64,000 nt of DNA from Amycolatopsis anabasis (lineage in GTDB: Bacteria > Actinomycetota > Actinomycetes > Mycobacteriales > Pseudonocardiaceae): NCBI RefSeq assembly GCF_009765355.1, contig NZ_VTHK01000024.1, positions 83,807 through 147,806 of the forward strand. The letters are read 5' to 3'. The first letter of the stretch is position 1. Each line of letters opens with the position of its first letter. The position numbers and the translations under genes were made by a program. Under the pieces are notes generated by a model. The model did not search any database and was not told the origin of the DNA. It saw only the letters and a program-made list of their open reading frames with translations. Of the stretch, positions 8,562-17,406 are shown one piece after another.

Positions 8562-8610
8562 CATGAGGGGACCCCTCCGGACAGATTCCGTCTGGAGGGG
8601 TCCCCTCATG
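8562..8610. terminator. 21-bp near-perfect hairpin after ubiA (repeat family B)
   Basis: Arms at 8562-8582 and 8590-8610 begin with CATGAGGGGACCCCTCC and pair over 21 bp with a single G-T wobble and a 7-nt loop. A near-identical element lies at 15113-15161. Both sit between convergent genes. Confidence 0.8.
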
Positions 8611-8645
8611 ACATCCGGAGCCCGGGCCACCGCGACGGCTCGGCA

Positions 8646-8720
8646 GGAAGGGACCTTCGCTCCGGCGAGACGTGAGCGAGGGACCTTTACTCCACTAGAA
8701 CATGAGTAAAGGTCCCTTCC
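8646..8720. terminator. Hairpin repeat with alternative pairings (repeat family A)
   Basis: AGGGACCTTTACTC (8679-8692) pairs perfectly with 8704-8717. In addition GGAAGGGACCTT (8646-8657) can pair perfectly with AAGGTCCCTTCC (8709-8720). The two stems compete for the right arm. The element shares long blocks with 1646-1722 and ends the converging emb transcript. Confidence 0.75.
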
Positions 8721-8759
8721 TCCCGGTTCCGTGCGGGTTGGCGGGGGCGCGGCCAGGGG

Positions 8760-11714
8760 CTAGCCGACGGGCGGGCCGCCCGCCAGGCTGCTGACCGGGC
8801 GGGTGGTGCGCGTGGTGCGGATGCCCCGCTCGGTCACCGTGTAGTCCAGCCGGAACACCGTCACCGGCTCCTGGAGCAGCTTGTCCCCGCGCAGGTAGGT
8901 CGGCACCTCGCGGGAGTTCGCCAGCTGCACCAGCGGCGCGTAGGGGCCGCCGGAGGCCGGGTCGTAGGCCATCCCGGCCAGTTCCCGGTCGGCGCCCGGC
9001 GCGAACCGGTACTTCACCTGCTGCACCTTCCCGTCCGCGAGCGACGCGGGCCGCCGGCACGGCAGCACGAACGCGTTCGGCCAGTCCACGGCGACGGGTT
9101 CGTCGATCGGCACCAGCCGGGTGGTCGGCACCAGCACCGGCAGCCGCGGCGCGCTCACCGCGACCCAGTTCCCGACGCCGTCGTAGTTCGCCACCACGCG
9201 CACCCGCTCCGCGCCGGGCGCCTGGGCCGGGTCGAGCCGGGCGTCTTCCCACGCGCCGTCGGTGCCCGCGTCGACGTCCTGGGCGCCCGCGGGGGAGCCG
9301 TCGGCGCGCGCGTACTCGATCCGCAGGCTGGTCGTACCGGAGCCCGCACGCGCCACGACCAGCGGCGGGGCGTCCGGCGCGCTCGCCCCGGGCGGCAGCG
9401 CGTACCAGGGCGAGGTGAGCGCCCCGGACACGCTCGGGACTTGGTAGCTGCCCCACACCGGGTGCGCCGCGTCCGAGCCGTAGGGTGCCGGGGGAGCGGA
9501 CGGGAAGCCCGCGTTCGGGAGGAACCCGGCCAGCCGGGCGGGTTCGGCGGACACCGGCCGCAGCACCCCGGCGCCCCGGTCGGGTTCCGCGCCGAGCCAG
9601 TCCTCCAGCCCGCACGTGCGCCCGGTGAGCGAGGCCAGGTTCGCGCGGCCGATCGTGTAGGTGTCCCAGCGCTTGGCCACCGCCTGCACCATCGAACCGA
9701 CCTCCAGCAGCACGGTGGCCACGGTGACCAGCACGAGCAGGCTCCCCGCGGACGGCAGCCACCGCACCGCGCGCTGGTCCGCCGGCCGGTCGCCCGCGTG
9801 CCGCCAGGTGCCGACCAGCCCACCGGCCACGGCGAGCAGCACGCCCCCGGCGAGCACCAGGTTGGCCACCGAGAACCCGGCGACCGACGGGTTGTCCCGC
9901 GTCCACAGCACGCCCAGGCCGGAGATGTACCACCAGCGGTCCGGGGCCGACAGGGCCAGCGCGACGACCGCGGCGAGCACGGCGACGGTGACCGAACGCG
10001 CCCACACCGCGCGCAGCGCGCCGCGGGCGATGGTGTGCACGACCACGGTGATGAGCAGCACGCCGAACCCGGCGAGCGCGCCGAAGTGGTGCGTCCACTT
10101 GGTCGGCGTGAACATCAGCGCCACCAGGTAAAGCGCGCTGCAGATGGCCAGCCGCCGGTTCGCCGCGGCGGCCAGGCCCGGGGTGCGCCGGTAGAGCAGC
10201 AGCGCGGCCAGGGCGACCAGGCAGAACAGCATGAGCAGGATCGGGACCCGCCGGTTCAGCGCACCCTCGACCACGGTCGGGTCGAGGAGCGTGGTGTACC
10301 GGGTGATCTCCTTCTGCCATTCGTACGACGGCCCGATCTGGGTGCGGATCCGGGTCGCTTCGAGCACGGTGCTCAGCGTCTGGTCGTAGAACATGAACAG
10401 CAGCGCGCTGCCGCCGGTCGCGAACAGCAGCCCGATCAGCGGCGGCCAGGTGAAGTCGCGGCGGCGGCGCAGCAGCCGCAGGACCCCGCCGATCGCGGCG
10501 ACGAACGGCAGGAACGCGGCGACGCCGGTCGGGGTGACCGCGACCGTGGCGCCGGCGACCACGATCCCGATCGCGAGCGGGGCCACCGCGTTGGTCGCCA
10601 GCGCGCGTTCGACCAGCGCGAACACCACCAGCGAACCGAGCACGATCCACGGTTCCGGCCGGACGCCGATGTTCAGCGGCAGGTACCAGAGCAGGAAGAC
10701 CGCGGCGCACACCCAGCGGGTCCACGCCGTCGGGCGGGCGATCAGCCGGGGCAGCAGGAGCCGGTCCAGCAGGATCCAGCACACCAGCCCGATCACCACC
10801 GAGGGCAGCCGCAGCCACACCTCGTGCGCGCTGATCCCGGCGAGCAGCCGGTAGACCTCGTAGAACCAGCCGAACGGCGCCTCCGGCGCGTTGAACCAGC
10901 GGAAGTAGTTGCCGACGAACCCGGCGTCCGCGCGGGACTTCAGCATGCTGACGATGTAGCCGTCGTCCACGGTCAGCGGCCCGATGACCGACCAGCCGAA
11001 CAGGACCACGGTCACCACCAGATCCGCCGGGCGCGGCCGCCACCAGCGCCGCGGCAGCACCCGGGCGCGCCGGGTGAACCGGGCGTCCCAGCGGATCGTC
11101 AGGACCAGCAGCGCGAGCAGGCTCAGCGCGGCGAGGATCCCGAAGAAGATCTTGAGCACGCTCGCGTCGGTGTCGAACCGGGTGTCGGCGACCACGCTCA
11201 CGTGCAGGGAGGGGTTCGGCGACTCGGTGAACAGGCCGCTCACGATCGGCCTTTGTGGATGGTGCGCGACCGGCTGACCGTCCACTTCGACCGTGGTGCC
11301 CCCGGCGTCCACGTGGACGCGCCAGGCGCACGCCCCGCCGAGCGGGCGCTTCGCCACTTCGGTGGAACCGACCTTCACCACCGCGGAACCGCTTTCCGCG
11401 CGCACGGTGAGTTCGGGCCCGCCGAGCTTTTCCCCGGTCTGCCCGGCCGGGGGCGTGCTGGCCAGGATCAGCCCGTCGCGCGGTTGCGGGCAGTCGAAGT
11501 TCGCGTCGAATCTCTCGGGCTGGTAAGGAAAAAGCGGGAGCGCGGTGCTCTGCGGTCCCGGTGCGGACGGCCATTCGTAGGTCGTCACGTGTTGTTCGGC
11601 CGGTGCGAGCACGAACAACACGGCGGCCACCGCGGAGAGCAGCCCGAGCCCGGCGCTGCCCCAGCGCCGGAGGCCGGTCATGCGGCTGGACGAGTCGGGG
11701 GAAACTGTGCGCAC
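8760..11714 (-). CDS. emb: Arabinosyltransferase of the Emb family
   Basis: Emb enzymes use decaprenylphosphoryl-arabinose outside the membrane to build arabinan. From the chosen start this is 984 residues: one N-terminal helix, a beta-rich ectodomain with a QPVAHHPQRPIVSGLF block, about a dozen further helices, and a large C-terminal carbohydrate-binding part. The GT-C Asp pair is Asp250-Asp251 in TVDDGYI. The FNAPEAPFGWFYEVYR segment is the family's Pro-motif region. The GTG at 11714 is chosen because TAGGGT ends 7 nt before it (leaderless pattern); the ATG at 11681 is an alternative. It is the only Emb in the window, and EmbA, EmbB or EmbC identity cannot be assigned. No AftA is adjacent. 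Confidence 0.92.
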   Translation of the reverse strand: MRTVSPDSSSRMTGLRRWGSAGLGLLSAVAAVLFVLAPAEQHVTTYEWPSAPGPQSTALPLFPYQPERFDANFDCPQPRDGLILASTPPAGQTGEKLGGPELTVRAESGSAVVKVGSTEVAKRPLGGACAWRVHVDAGGTTVEVDGQPVAHHPQRPIVSGLFTESPNPSLHVSVVADTRFDTDASVLKIFFGILAALSLLALLVLTIRWDARFTRRARVLPRRWWRPRPADLVVTVVLFGWSVIGPLTVDDGYIVSMLKSRADAGFVGNYFRWFNAPEAPFGWFYEVYRLLAGISAHEVWLRLPSVVIGLVCWILLDRLLLPRLIARPTAWTRWVCAAVFLLWYLPLNIGVRPEPWIVLGSLVVFALVERALATNAVAPLAIGIVVAGATVAVTPTGVAAFLPFVAAIGGVLRLLRRRRDFTWPPLIGLLFATGGSALLFMFYDQTLSTVLEATRIRTQIGPSYEWQKEITRYTTLLDPTVVEGALNRRVPILLMLFCLVALAALLLYRRTPGLAAAANRRLAICSALYLVALMFTPTKWTHHFGALAGFGVLLITVVVHTIARGALRAVWARSVTVAVLAAVVALALSAPDRWWYISGLGVLWTRDNPSVAGFSVANLVLAGGVLLAVAGGLVGTWRHAGDRPADQRAVRWLPSAGSLLVLVTVATVLLEVGSMVQAVAKRWDTYTIGRANLASLTGRTCGLEDWLGAEPDRGAGVLRPVSAEPARLAGFLPNAGFPSAPPAPYGSDAAHPVWGSYQVPSVSGALTSPWYALPPGASAPDAPPLVVARAGSGTTSLRIEYARADGSPAGAQDVDAGTDGAWEDARLDPAQAPGAERVRVVANYDGVGNWVAVSAPRLPVLVPTTRLVPIDEPVAVDWPNAFVLPCRRPASLADGKVQQVKYRFAPGADRELAGMAYDPASGGPYAPLVQLANSREVPTYLRGDKLLQEPVTVFRLDYTVTERGIRTTRTTRPVSSLAGGPPVG

Positions 11715-11900
11715 CGCATGCACCCTAGTTGAGGTCGATCTTGTCGCCCGACGCCCGGCGGCCCGGCAGTGGTACTGCTTACCCAAGTTTGACCGCCCGT
11801 TAACGTCCGTCGCCGGCACGAAAGGCGGTTCCCGCGAAGGTGTGTTTGGATATCACGCAAAGTAGGCAACTGAACAGGCAGTCGGGGAAGTGGGGACGCC

Positions 11901-12791
11901 GTGCGCTATCCCGCGTTCCGTCGGGGCACCTTCGCGCTGGTCGGCGGTGTTCTGCACGAAGCTTCGTACACCGGTGGCGACACCGTGCACCTGAACTCGC
12001 CGCAGGCGGAGAACCCGGATCCGGAGTTGTTCTCCTGGAACGACGAATACGCTCAGTGGTGCGGGCGGATCGCGGCGGACCGGTGCGTCCGGGTGTATTC
12101 CGTGGACGTTTACGCGCAGTACCGCGGGCACAGCGTGCTGATCGAGAACATCGGTGACACCGGGCTCGCGGGCGTCCGGTACGCGGAATGGGACCCGGCC
12201 TGGGCCACCGGAAACGGCTTCATCCAGCAGAACCGGTACGAGTTCCGCAAGAAGATCCCGATCACCGAGCTGAGCGGGTACTACGAGCGGCAACGGGATC
12301 TGCTGTTCGACCGCTGGGTGGAACGGCGGTTCGCGCGCCGGTCGCCCGCCCCCGCGCCGGACGACCGCCCGCGGTCGGGAATTCTCGCCACGGTTTCCGG
12401 AGCCGAGTACCCGGCCCGGTATCCGGTGGGCGGCCGGATCGTCCTTTCCGTTTCCGGCGCGGACAATCCCGACCCCGCCTTGTTTTCCCAGGGCCCGGAC
12501 AGTCGCATGTGGACAGCCGAGGTCCCGGTCGGCCGCTGTGCGCGGCTCGCCGAGGTGACCACCCGCGCCGAGTACCGCGGACATCCCTGCCAGGTGGACG
12601 AAATCGACTCGGACGGCACGGTTTCCCTGCTGCACCTCGGCAAGGCGGAGAAGGCCGCCGAGGACGGGTTCACCCACGGCGCGGACGGCCGGTGGACGAA
12701 GTCCGTGCCCGTCTTCGATCTTGCCCGCTACCACGAGCACCACGTGGACCTGCTGTTCGACGATTGGGCGCGCGGAGCCGGTAAACTCTGA
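11901..12791 (+). CDS. Unknown protein made of two tandem copies of a ~130-residue domain
   Basis: I do not recognise this 296-residue protein. It is an internal duplication: residues about 9-138 and 161-290 share the order GG-x-V, NPDPxLFS, RCxR, YRGH, a KxxPxxxLxxYxE block and a final LLFDxW. The linker is Pro/Arg-rich. Each copy keeps one Cys in the RC motif and a conserved Tyr-Arg-Gly-His, possible ligand or fold residues. No signal peptide or membrane segment is visible. It begins at GTG after a GTGGGGAC stretch, and a small membrane protein follows 25 bp later, probably in one transcript. Immunity-type or scaffold functions are possible but unsupported. Confidence 0.7.
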   Translation: MRYPAFRRGTFALVGGVLHEASYTGGDTVHLNSPQAENPDPELFSWNDEYAQWCGRIAADRCVRVYSVDVYAQYRGHSVLIENIGDTGLAGVRYAEWDPAWATGNGFIQQNRYEFRKKIPITELSGYYERQRDLLFDRWVERRFARRSPAPAPDDRPRSGILATVSGAEYPARYPVGGRIVLSVSGADNPDPALFSQGPDSRMWTAEVPVGRCARLAEVTTRAEYRGHPCQVDEIDSDGTVSLLHLGKAEKAAEDGFTHGADGRWTKSVPVFDLARYHEHHVDLLFDDWARGAGKL

Positions 12792-12816
12792 CCCGACCAC
12801 CGGGGGTTGGGGGACT

Positions 12817-13413
12817 ATGCGGGCGTGGCGGCGGTACCTGCGCAACGAAATGCGGACGTTCGCGAGCCTGGGGTTGCTGCTGGGCCGCCGCCGGAATCTC
12901 GCGCCCGGGGCCACCGAGATCGGCTACGCCGGGGCGCAACGGCATCTGCTGCTGGTCACCGGCGTGCTGACCCTCGTCGAGGGATCGCTGTTCCTGCTGG
13001 TGCCGTTCGGCCCGGCGCTGCACGGGCTGCTGCTCGTGCTGGAGCTCTACAGCGTGCTGCTGGTGCTGGGCGTCTACGCGGCCACCGTGGTCCGCCCGCA
13101 TGCGGTGTCCACAAAGGACTTACATATCCGGCTGGGCGCCTTCCTCGATCTCCGGGTGCCGGTGCGCCAGGTGTGCGCGGTGCACCGGAAACCCGAGAAC
13201 CACCAGGGAAAGCGCATGATCACGCTCGCGGACGGCGAGTTCGTGCTCGCGCTCAACTGGGAGACGAACCTGGTGGTCGAGCTGAGCGAACCGGTCACGG
13301 TGACCCGTCCGCTCGGCCGGACCGGGACCGCCCGCGTGCTGAAGTTCTACGCCGACGATCCGGCCGCCGGCGCGGCCGCGATCCGGGACGCCCTGGCCGC
13401 TCAGGCCCGGTAG
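12817..13413 (+). CDS. Small two-helix membrane protein of unknown function
   Basis: The 198-residue protein starts with a basic amphipathic segment (residues 1-25). Two hydrophobic helices follow at about 45-68 and 70-93. The soluble tail contains the run TKDLHIRLGAFLDLRVPVR and a strand-rich core. The layout (two helices, then a beta-rich cytosolic domain) recalls bacterial PH-like proteins, but the match is weak. ATG 12817 is preferred because a GGGGGTTGGGGGA stretch lies just upstream and the helix pair begins soon after. Its end overlaps the converging YceI gene by 13 nt. Confidence 0.65.
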   Translation: MRAWRRYLRNEMRTFASLGLLLGRRRNLAPGATEIGYAGAQRHLLLVTGVLTLVEGSLFLLVPFGPALHGLLLVLELYSVLLVLGVYAATVVRPHAVSTKDLHIRLGAFLDLRVPVRQVCAVHRKPENHQGKRMITLADGEFVLALNWETNLVVELSEPVTVTRPLGRTGTARVLKFYADDPAAGAAAIRDALAAQAR

Positions 13414-13916
13414 GCGAGCACCGTCAGCACCAGGTCCAGGTGCCGCCCGGTCATGCCCTTGGCGGTGGTGATGCCGAACTCGTACCGGTCGATCCGGGTC
13501 CGCGCGCGTGCCTCGAAGGTGCCCGTGTGCACCTCGACGCGGTCCAGGCCGAGGCTGACCCGCCGGGTCACTCCCCGCACGGTCAGATCGCCTTCCAGCA
13601 GCCACACCTCGGAAGCCTGGCGGACGCGCCCGCCGGTGAACCGGAACACCGGGTGGTGGGCCGTGTCCAGGTACTGCCGCGAGCGGACCACGTTGTCGCG
13701 CGCGGGGGTGCCGGTGGTGAAGCTGGCGGCGTCGACATCGGCCTCGGCGACCGACCGGGTCACCGGATCGGCGACCTGGATCCGGCCGCCGCCGAGCGCG
13801 AACGTGCCCCGGACCGTGCCCAGCCCGAACATGTGCTTGGTGGTGAAGGCGACGCTCGACTGCTCGGTGTCGATGACGTACTCACCGGCGGGCGGAATGG
13901 CGATCGAGGTGTTCAC
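13401..13916 (-). CDS. YceI-family lipid-binding-like protein
   Basis: A 171-residue protein with the YceI lipocalin-like barrel pattern: YVIDTEQSSVAFTTKHMFGLGTVRGTF near the start, then LDTAHHPVFRFTGG, LEGDLTVRGVTRRVSL, and YEFGITTAKGM. YceI proteins bind isoprenoid or other amphiphilic chains; the ligand here is unknown. No export signal is visible, so it is probably cytosolic. The GTG at 13916 is supported by GGGGAGGAA about 6 nt upstream; longer in-frame starts lack this. Confidence 0.88.
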   Translation of the reverse strand: MNTSIAIPPAGEYVIDTEQSSVAFTTKHMFGLGTVRGTFALGGGRIQVADPVTRSVAEADVDAASFTTGTPARDNVVRSRQYLDTAHHPVFRFTGGRVRQASEVWLLEGDLTVRGVTRRVSLGLDRVEVHTGTFEARARTRIDRYEFGITTAKGMTGRHLDLVLTVLAYRA

Positions 13917-14213
13917 GGTTTGTTCCTCCCCAGTGGGGTGGGCGCTCCCAGGCGAGGCATCGTACCGCCCGGATGCGCCCTTTTCCCCCTCGTGACCTGC
14001 GGTAACGGACCTGGCATCCAGCGTGCTCGGCCGGGCCCGCGCGCGCATCGACCCGGAAGCGGGTCTTTCCGCACGACTGGTCGATTCCCGGCCTCCGCCG
14101 ATCGGTGGAGCTGCCGGTACTACGGCCACCGCCGCGGTGGGTAATTCGGCCGTCCGCGTGGGTTCGCCGATGGGGGATGGTCTAGCCGGAGACGTTCACT
14201 GGAGGGAGTTGCC

Positions 14214-15095
14214 GTGGCCGGGACAAGCTACCGAGTCGAACCCGCGGCGGTCCGATCGATCAACGACACGGTCCGCGACCTCAACGCGGGCGCGCGATCG
14301 GTGACCCGCGACCTGGAGACGCTGGTCCTCGACGGGCTGGCGTTCGCGGCCATCGGGGGCAGCGTGGCCGGGGCGAACGCGGCGCTGCAACGGCAGCTCG
14401 TCGGCGGGCTGAGCAAGTTCATCCGGCTGATGAGCGACATCAGCTCGGGCGTCCAGGCCGTCGCCGACGGCTACGACGACGCGGACCAGGCGACCGCGCG
14501 CGGCTACGGCGGCGGTGGCCAGGAACGCGCCGCGAACCCGGGCGGGCTCGATCCGCGGGTCGTCGAGTCGATCATGCGGTCCGAGGGTGTGCGCGGGGAG
14601 CAGGGCGGGGTGCGGGAGGCGTACGGCTTCCGGGAGCACATGCACAACGGCTACGACGAGATCATGGCCGCCCGGCGGGAACACGGGGCAGGCAGCGCCG
14701 AGGAACGGGCCGTGGTGACCGAGCTGATGACGGCCCGGGCGCGGCAGGCGGGCGCGCTGCACTTCACCGACGCGGGCGTGCAGGCGGCGATCATGTCCGG
14801 CGCGCACATGCGCGGGGTCGGCGGCGTGCAGGCGATCCTGAACTCGATGGCTGGGGCCGAGATCGAGCGCAGCGCGACGCTGAGCCAGGAGGCGATCGAC
14901 ACGATCCGGGGCATGACCTCGGAGGAGTTCCAGCAGCAGTTCCGCGACGCCCGGATCGCCTACGACCGCGAGATCTACGGCCACACCACCACGCACCAGG
15001 GCGGGCAGACCCAGAACTGGTGGGACCGCTACGGCAACGGCCTGATCCGCCGTTACGACCGCGAACAGGCCGAATTCCTCAACCTCACCCGGTAG
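14214..15095 (+). CDS. WXG100-like N-terminus fused to a putative lysozyme-like domain
   Basis: Residues 1-95 form two long predicted helices around a loop, like ESX/WXG100-type export modules, though a clear WXG is absent. A Gly-rich linker (about 98-112) leads to a second domain from about residue 115. That domain begins VVESIMRSEG, with a Glu placed like the catalytic Glu of lysozyme-fold hydrolases. It continues with a helical body rich in His/Asp (GFREHMHNGYDEI, SGAHMRGVGGVQAILNSM) and ends in WWDRYGNGLIRRYDREQAEF. I recall similar tails in secreted peptidoglycan-cleaving effectors, but this is recollection, not a search. A clear GGAGGG precedes the GTG. No immunity gene is adjacent on the same strand. 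Confidence 0.6.
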   Translation: MAGTSYRVEPAAVRSINDTVRDLNAGARSVTRDLETLVLDGLAFAAIGGSVAGANAALQRQLVGGLSKFIRLMSDISSGVQAVADGYDDADQATARGYGGGGQERAANPGGLDPRVVESIMRSEGVRGEQGGVREAYGFREHMHNGYDEIMAARREHGAGSAEERAVVTELMTARARQAGALHFTDAGVQAAIMSGAHMRGVGGVQAILNSMAGAEIERSATLSQEAIDTIRGMTSEEFQQQFRDARIAYDREIYGHTTTHQGGQTQNWWDRYGNGLIRRYDREQAEFLNLTR

Positions 15096-15112
15096 CCTGC
15101 CCGGTGAGGTGT

Positions 15113-15161
15113 CATGAGGGGACCCCTCCAGACGAGATCCGTCCGGAGGGGTCCCCTCATG
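15113..15161. terminator. 21-bp hairpin between convergent genes (repeat family B)
   Basis: Arms at 15113-15133 and 15141-15161 (CATGAGGGGACCCCTCC...) pair over 21 bp with one G-T wobble and a 7-nt loop. It is almost identical to 8562-8610 and separates the lysozyme-like gene from the converging dprE2. Confidence 0.8.
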
Positions 15162-15171
15162 GAACGACCGA

Positions 15172-15927
15172 TCAGATGGGGAGTTTGCGGAAGATCGGGC
15201 GGGGCACGTGGCGCAGTGCCGACATCACCAGGCGGAACTGCGCGGGCGCCCACACCAGGCCCTTGCCGCGCCGCGCCGCGTCCACCGCGACCTCGGCGAC
15301 CTGCTCGGCGGTCTGCTCCAGCGGCGCCTTGCCCATGCCCTCGGTCATCTTCGTCCGGACCTGACCCGGGCGGACCACGGTGACCTTGACCCCGAACGGC
15401 CGCAGCGCCTCGCCGAGGCCGAGGTAGAAGCCGTCGAAACCGGCCTTGCTCGAGCCGTACACGAAGTTCGAGCGGCGGACCCGTTCCCCGGCGACCGAGG
15501 ACAGCGCGATCACCGCGCCGTGGCCCTGCTTCTTCAGCTTCTCCGAAAGCGCGACCCCGGCCGACACCGCGGCGGTGTAGTTCACCGTGGCCAGTTCGAC
15601 CGCCTTGGCGTGGTCCTGCCACAGCTCTTCCGCGTCGCCGAGCAACCCGAACGCCACCACCGTGACGTCGATGTCGCCCCCGGCGAACGCCTCGTCCAGC
15701 ACCGCCGGGTGCGACGCGGTGTCCTTCGCGTCGAAGTCCACTTCGGACACTTCGGCGCCCTTGGTGCGCAAGCGTTCCGCGGCTTCCTTGCGGCGCTGCG
15801 AAGGCCGTGCGGCGAGCACGACCCGCAGCGGGCGTTCGGCCAGGTACTTCTCCGCGATCGCCAGCGCGATGTCGGAGGTGCCGCCGAGCAGCAGCAGGGA
15901 CTGGGGGTTGCCCACAGCGTCGATCAC
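15172..15927 (-). CDS. dprE2: Decaprenylphosphoryl-2-keto-ribose reductase
   Basis: DprE2 reduces the 2-keto intermediate made by DprE1 to decaprenylphosphoryl-arabinose with NADH. The 251-residue short-chain dehydrogenase has the cofactor motif LLLGGTSDIALAI near residues 12-24. The catalytic Ser is in IALSSVAGERVRRSNFVYGSSKAG (split here across the S...YxxxK pair: Tyr in FVYGSSK). Both are in the order seen in Rv3791. The GTG start forms a 4-nt GTGA overlap with the dprE1 stop, so the two are translationally coupled. Confidence 0.95.
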   Translation of the reverse strand: MIDAVGNPQSLLLLGGTSDIALAIAEKYLAERPLRVVLAARPSQRRKEAAERLRTKGAEVSEVDFDAKDTASHPAVLDEAFAGGDIDVTVVAFGLLGDAEELWQDHAKAVELATVNYTAAVSAGVALSEKLKKQGHGAVIALSSVAGERVRRSNFVYGSSKAGFDGFYLGLGEALRPFGVKVTVVRPGQVRTKMTEGMGKAPLEQTAEQVAEVAVDAARRGKGLVWAPAQFRLVMSALRHVPRPIFRKLPI

Positions 15928-17303
15928 AGTTCCAACCTTCGGCTCATGTCTGAAGCGAAAACGCCATCGGGGTCCACCGAGTGGCGGACCTTGCGCCATT
16001 CGTCCAGGCGCGGGTACATCTGGGCGAACTGCTCGGGACCGGTCCGCGAGTCCTTGGCGGTGTACAGCCTTCCGCCAAACCCGAGCACGTCCTCGTCCAG
16101 CTCCTGGCAGAACCGGCTCAGCCCGTCCTTGATCGGGAAGTCCAGGCAGATCATCCAGCCCGGGTGCGGGAAGGACAGCGGCGCCCGGTTGCCCTCGCCC
16201 ATCCGCTTGATCACGTTGAGGAACGACACGTGCCCGGACTCGGCGACCTTCCGCACGATCCGGCGCAGCTCGTCGTACGCGCCCGGCGGGGTGCTGAACT
16301 GGTACTGCAGGAAGCCCTTCGAGCCGTACGCCCGGTTCCACTCGCCGAACAGGTCCAGCGGGTGGTAGAACGCGGTCAGGTTCTGGATCTTGCCGCGCGC
16401 CGCCTTCGGGGTCTTGCGGTAGTACAGCTCGCCGATCGCGCCGAAGGTCAGCTTGTTCGCCAGGCCGTTCGGGAAGACGTCCGGCAGCGTCGCCAGCTGC
16501 GGCGCGTCGAACTTCAGCGGATCGGCCTTCAGCTTCGGCGGCAGATCCTCCAGCCGGGCCAGGGAACCGCGGCCGAACGCGGCGCGGCCGAGCTTCGCGC
16601 CGGTGGAGATCGTGTCGAACCACGCCGAGGAGTACGTGTAGTTGTCGTCCGAACCGTTGCTGAACAGCTCGATCGTCTCGTCCAGATCGGCGGTCCGGTC
16701 CAGGTCCGCGATGAAGTACGCGGTCTCGGTCTTGGTCATCCGGACCGTGGCGCGGGTGATGATGCCGGTCAGGCCGCAGCCCGCGACGGTCGCCCAGAAC
16801 AGTTCGGCTTCCGGGCCGTCCGGGGTCAGCCGCCGCAGCTGCCCGTCCGCGGTGAGCAGGTCCATCGACACCACGTGGTTGCCGAAGCTGCCCGCGCTGT
16901 GGTGGTTCTTGCCGTGGATGTCGTTGGCGATCGCGCCGCCGATGGTGACCTGCCGGGTGCCCGGGAGCACCGGCACCCAGAGCCCGTGCGGCAGCGCGGC
17001 GCGCATCAGCTCGTCCAGGCTCACCCCGGCGTCCAGGTCGACCAGCCCGCTGTCCGGGTCGATCGAATGAATTCTGTTCAACGCGGTCATGTCGACGACC
17101 AGGCCGCCCGCGTTCTGCGCCGGATCGCCGTAGGAACGCCCCAGGCCGCGGGCGATCACGCCGCGTTCCCCGGCTCGGGTCACCGCGCGGGCGATCGTTT
17201 CGACGTCCGGCGTGGTCAGCACGTCGCACACGGTCGGCGCGGTGCGTGCCCAGCCGGTGAGGGTCCGCCGCTCGATGCCTGGTTCAGGGGTCCCTTGAGT
17301 CAC
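15924..17303 (-). CDS. dprE1: Decaprenylphosphoryl-beta-D-ribose 2-oxidase
   Basis: DprE1 oxidises decaprenylphosphoryl-ribose at C2 with FAD. The 459-residue protein has the PP-loop FAD-binding fold. RGLGRSYGD at 52-60 and PGTRQVTIGGAIANDIHGKNHH (starting about 114, split into PGTRQVTIGG and AIANDIHGKN) hold the cofactor. The flavin-adjacent Cys that benzothiazinones attack (Cys387 in M. tuberculosis) is conserved as Cys386 in GWMICLDFPIKDG. The C-terminus ASDMSRRLEL is the usual ending. TACCCT at 17310-17315 lies 6 nt before the GTG, so a leaderless transcript is likely. It is divergent from gtrA as in mycobacteria-like layouts. Confidence 0.97.
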   Translation of the reverse strand: MTQGTPEPGIERRTLTGWARTAPTVCDVLTTPDVETIARAVTRAGERGVIARGLGRSYGDPAQNAGGLVVDMTALNRIHSIDPDSGLVDLDAGVSLDELMRAALPHGLWVPVLPGTRQVTIGGAIANDIHGKNHHSAGSFGNHVVSMDLLTADGQLRRLTPDGPEAELFWATVAGCGLTGIITRATVRMTKTETAYFIADLDRTADLDETIELFSNGSDDNYTYSSAWFDTISTGAKLGRAAFGRGSLARLEDLPPKLKADPLKFDAPQLATLPDVFPNGLANKLTFGAIGELYYRKTPKAARGKIQNLTAFYHPLDLFGEWNRAYGSKGFLQYQFSTPPGAYDELRRIVRKVAESGHVSFLNVIKRMGEGNRAPLSFPHPGWMICLDFPIKDGLSRFCQELDEDVLGFGGRLYTAKDSRTGPEQFAQMYPRLDEWRKVRHSVDPDGVFASDMSRRLEL

Positions 17304-17309
17304 GCGACC

Positions 17310-17315
17310 AGGGTA
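17310..17315 (-). promoter_or_regulatory. -10 hexamer of dprE1-dprE2 (leaderless)
   Basis: On the minus strand TACCCT is followed by GGTCGC and then the GTG start of dprE1, giving a 6-nt gap and no ribosome binding site. Confidence 0.5.
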
Positions 17316-17406
17316 GCCACGCCGCTCCCGGGCCGATATGTAGCCCTCCGGTGACCGCTTCTACACTTTCCGGGTCCGTGAACCTCCAGTTGAGTGAGGT
17401 AGTGCA

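Noticed and set aside
9441..11732. A 763-codon open frame on the + strand opposite emb
   Set aside because: Arg/Asp/Gln-rich shadow of the emb gene; no recognisable domain.
11681..11819. Emb starting at 11819
   Set aside because: The extra residues are Arg-rich with no membrane signal and run through the TAGGGT promoter hexamer; the GTG at 11714 or ATG at 11681 fits better.
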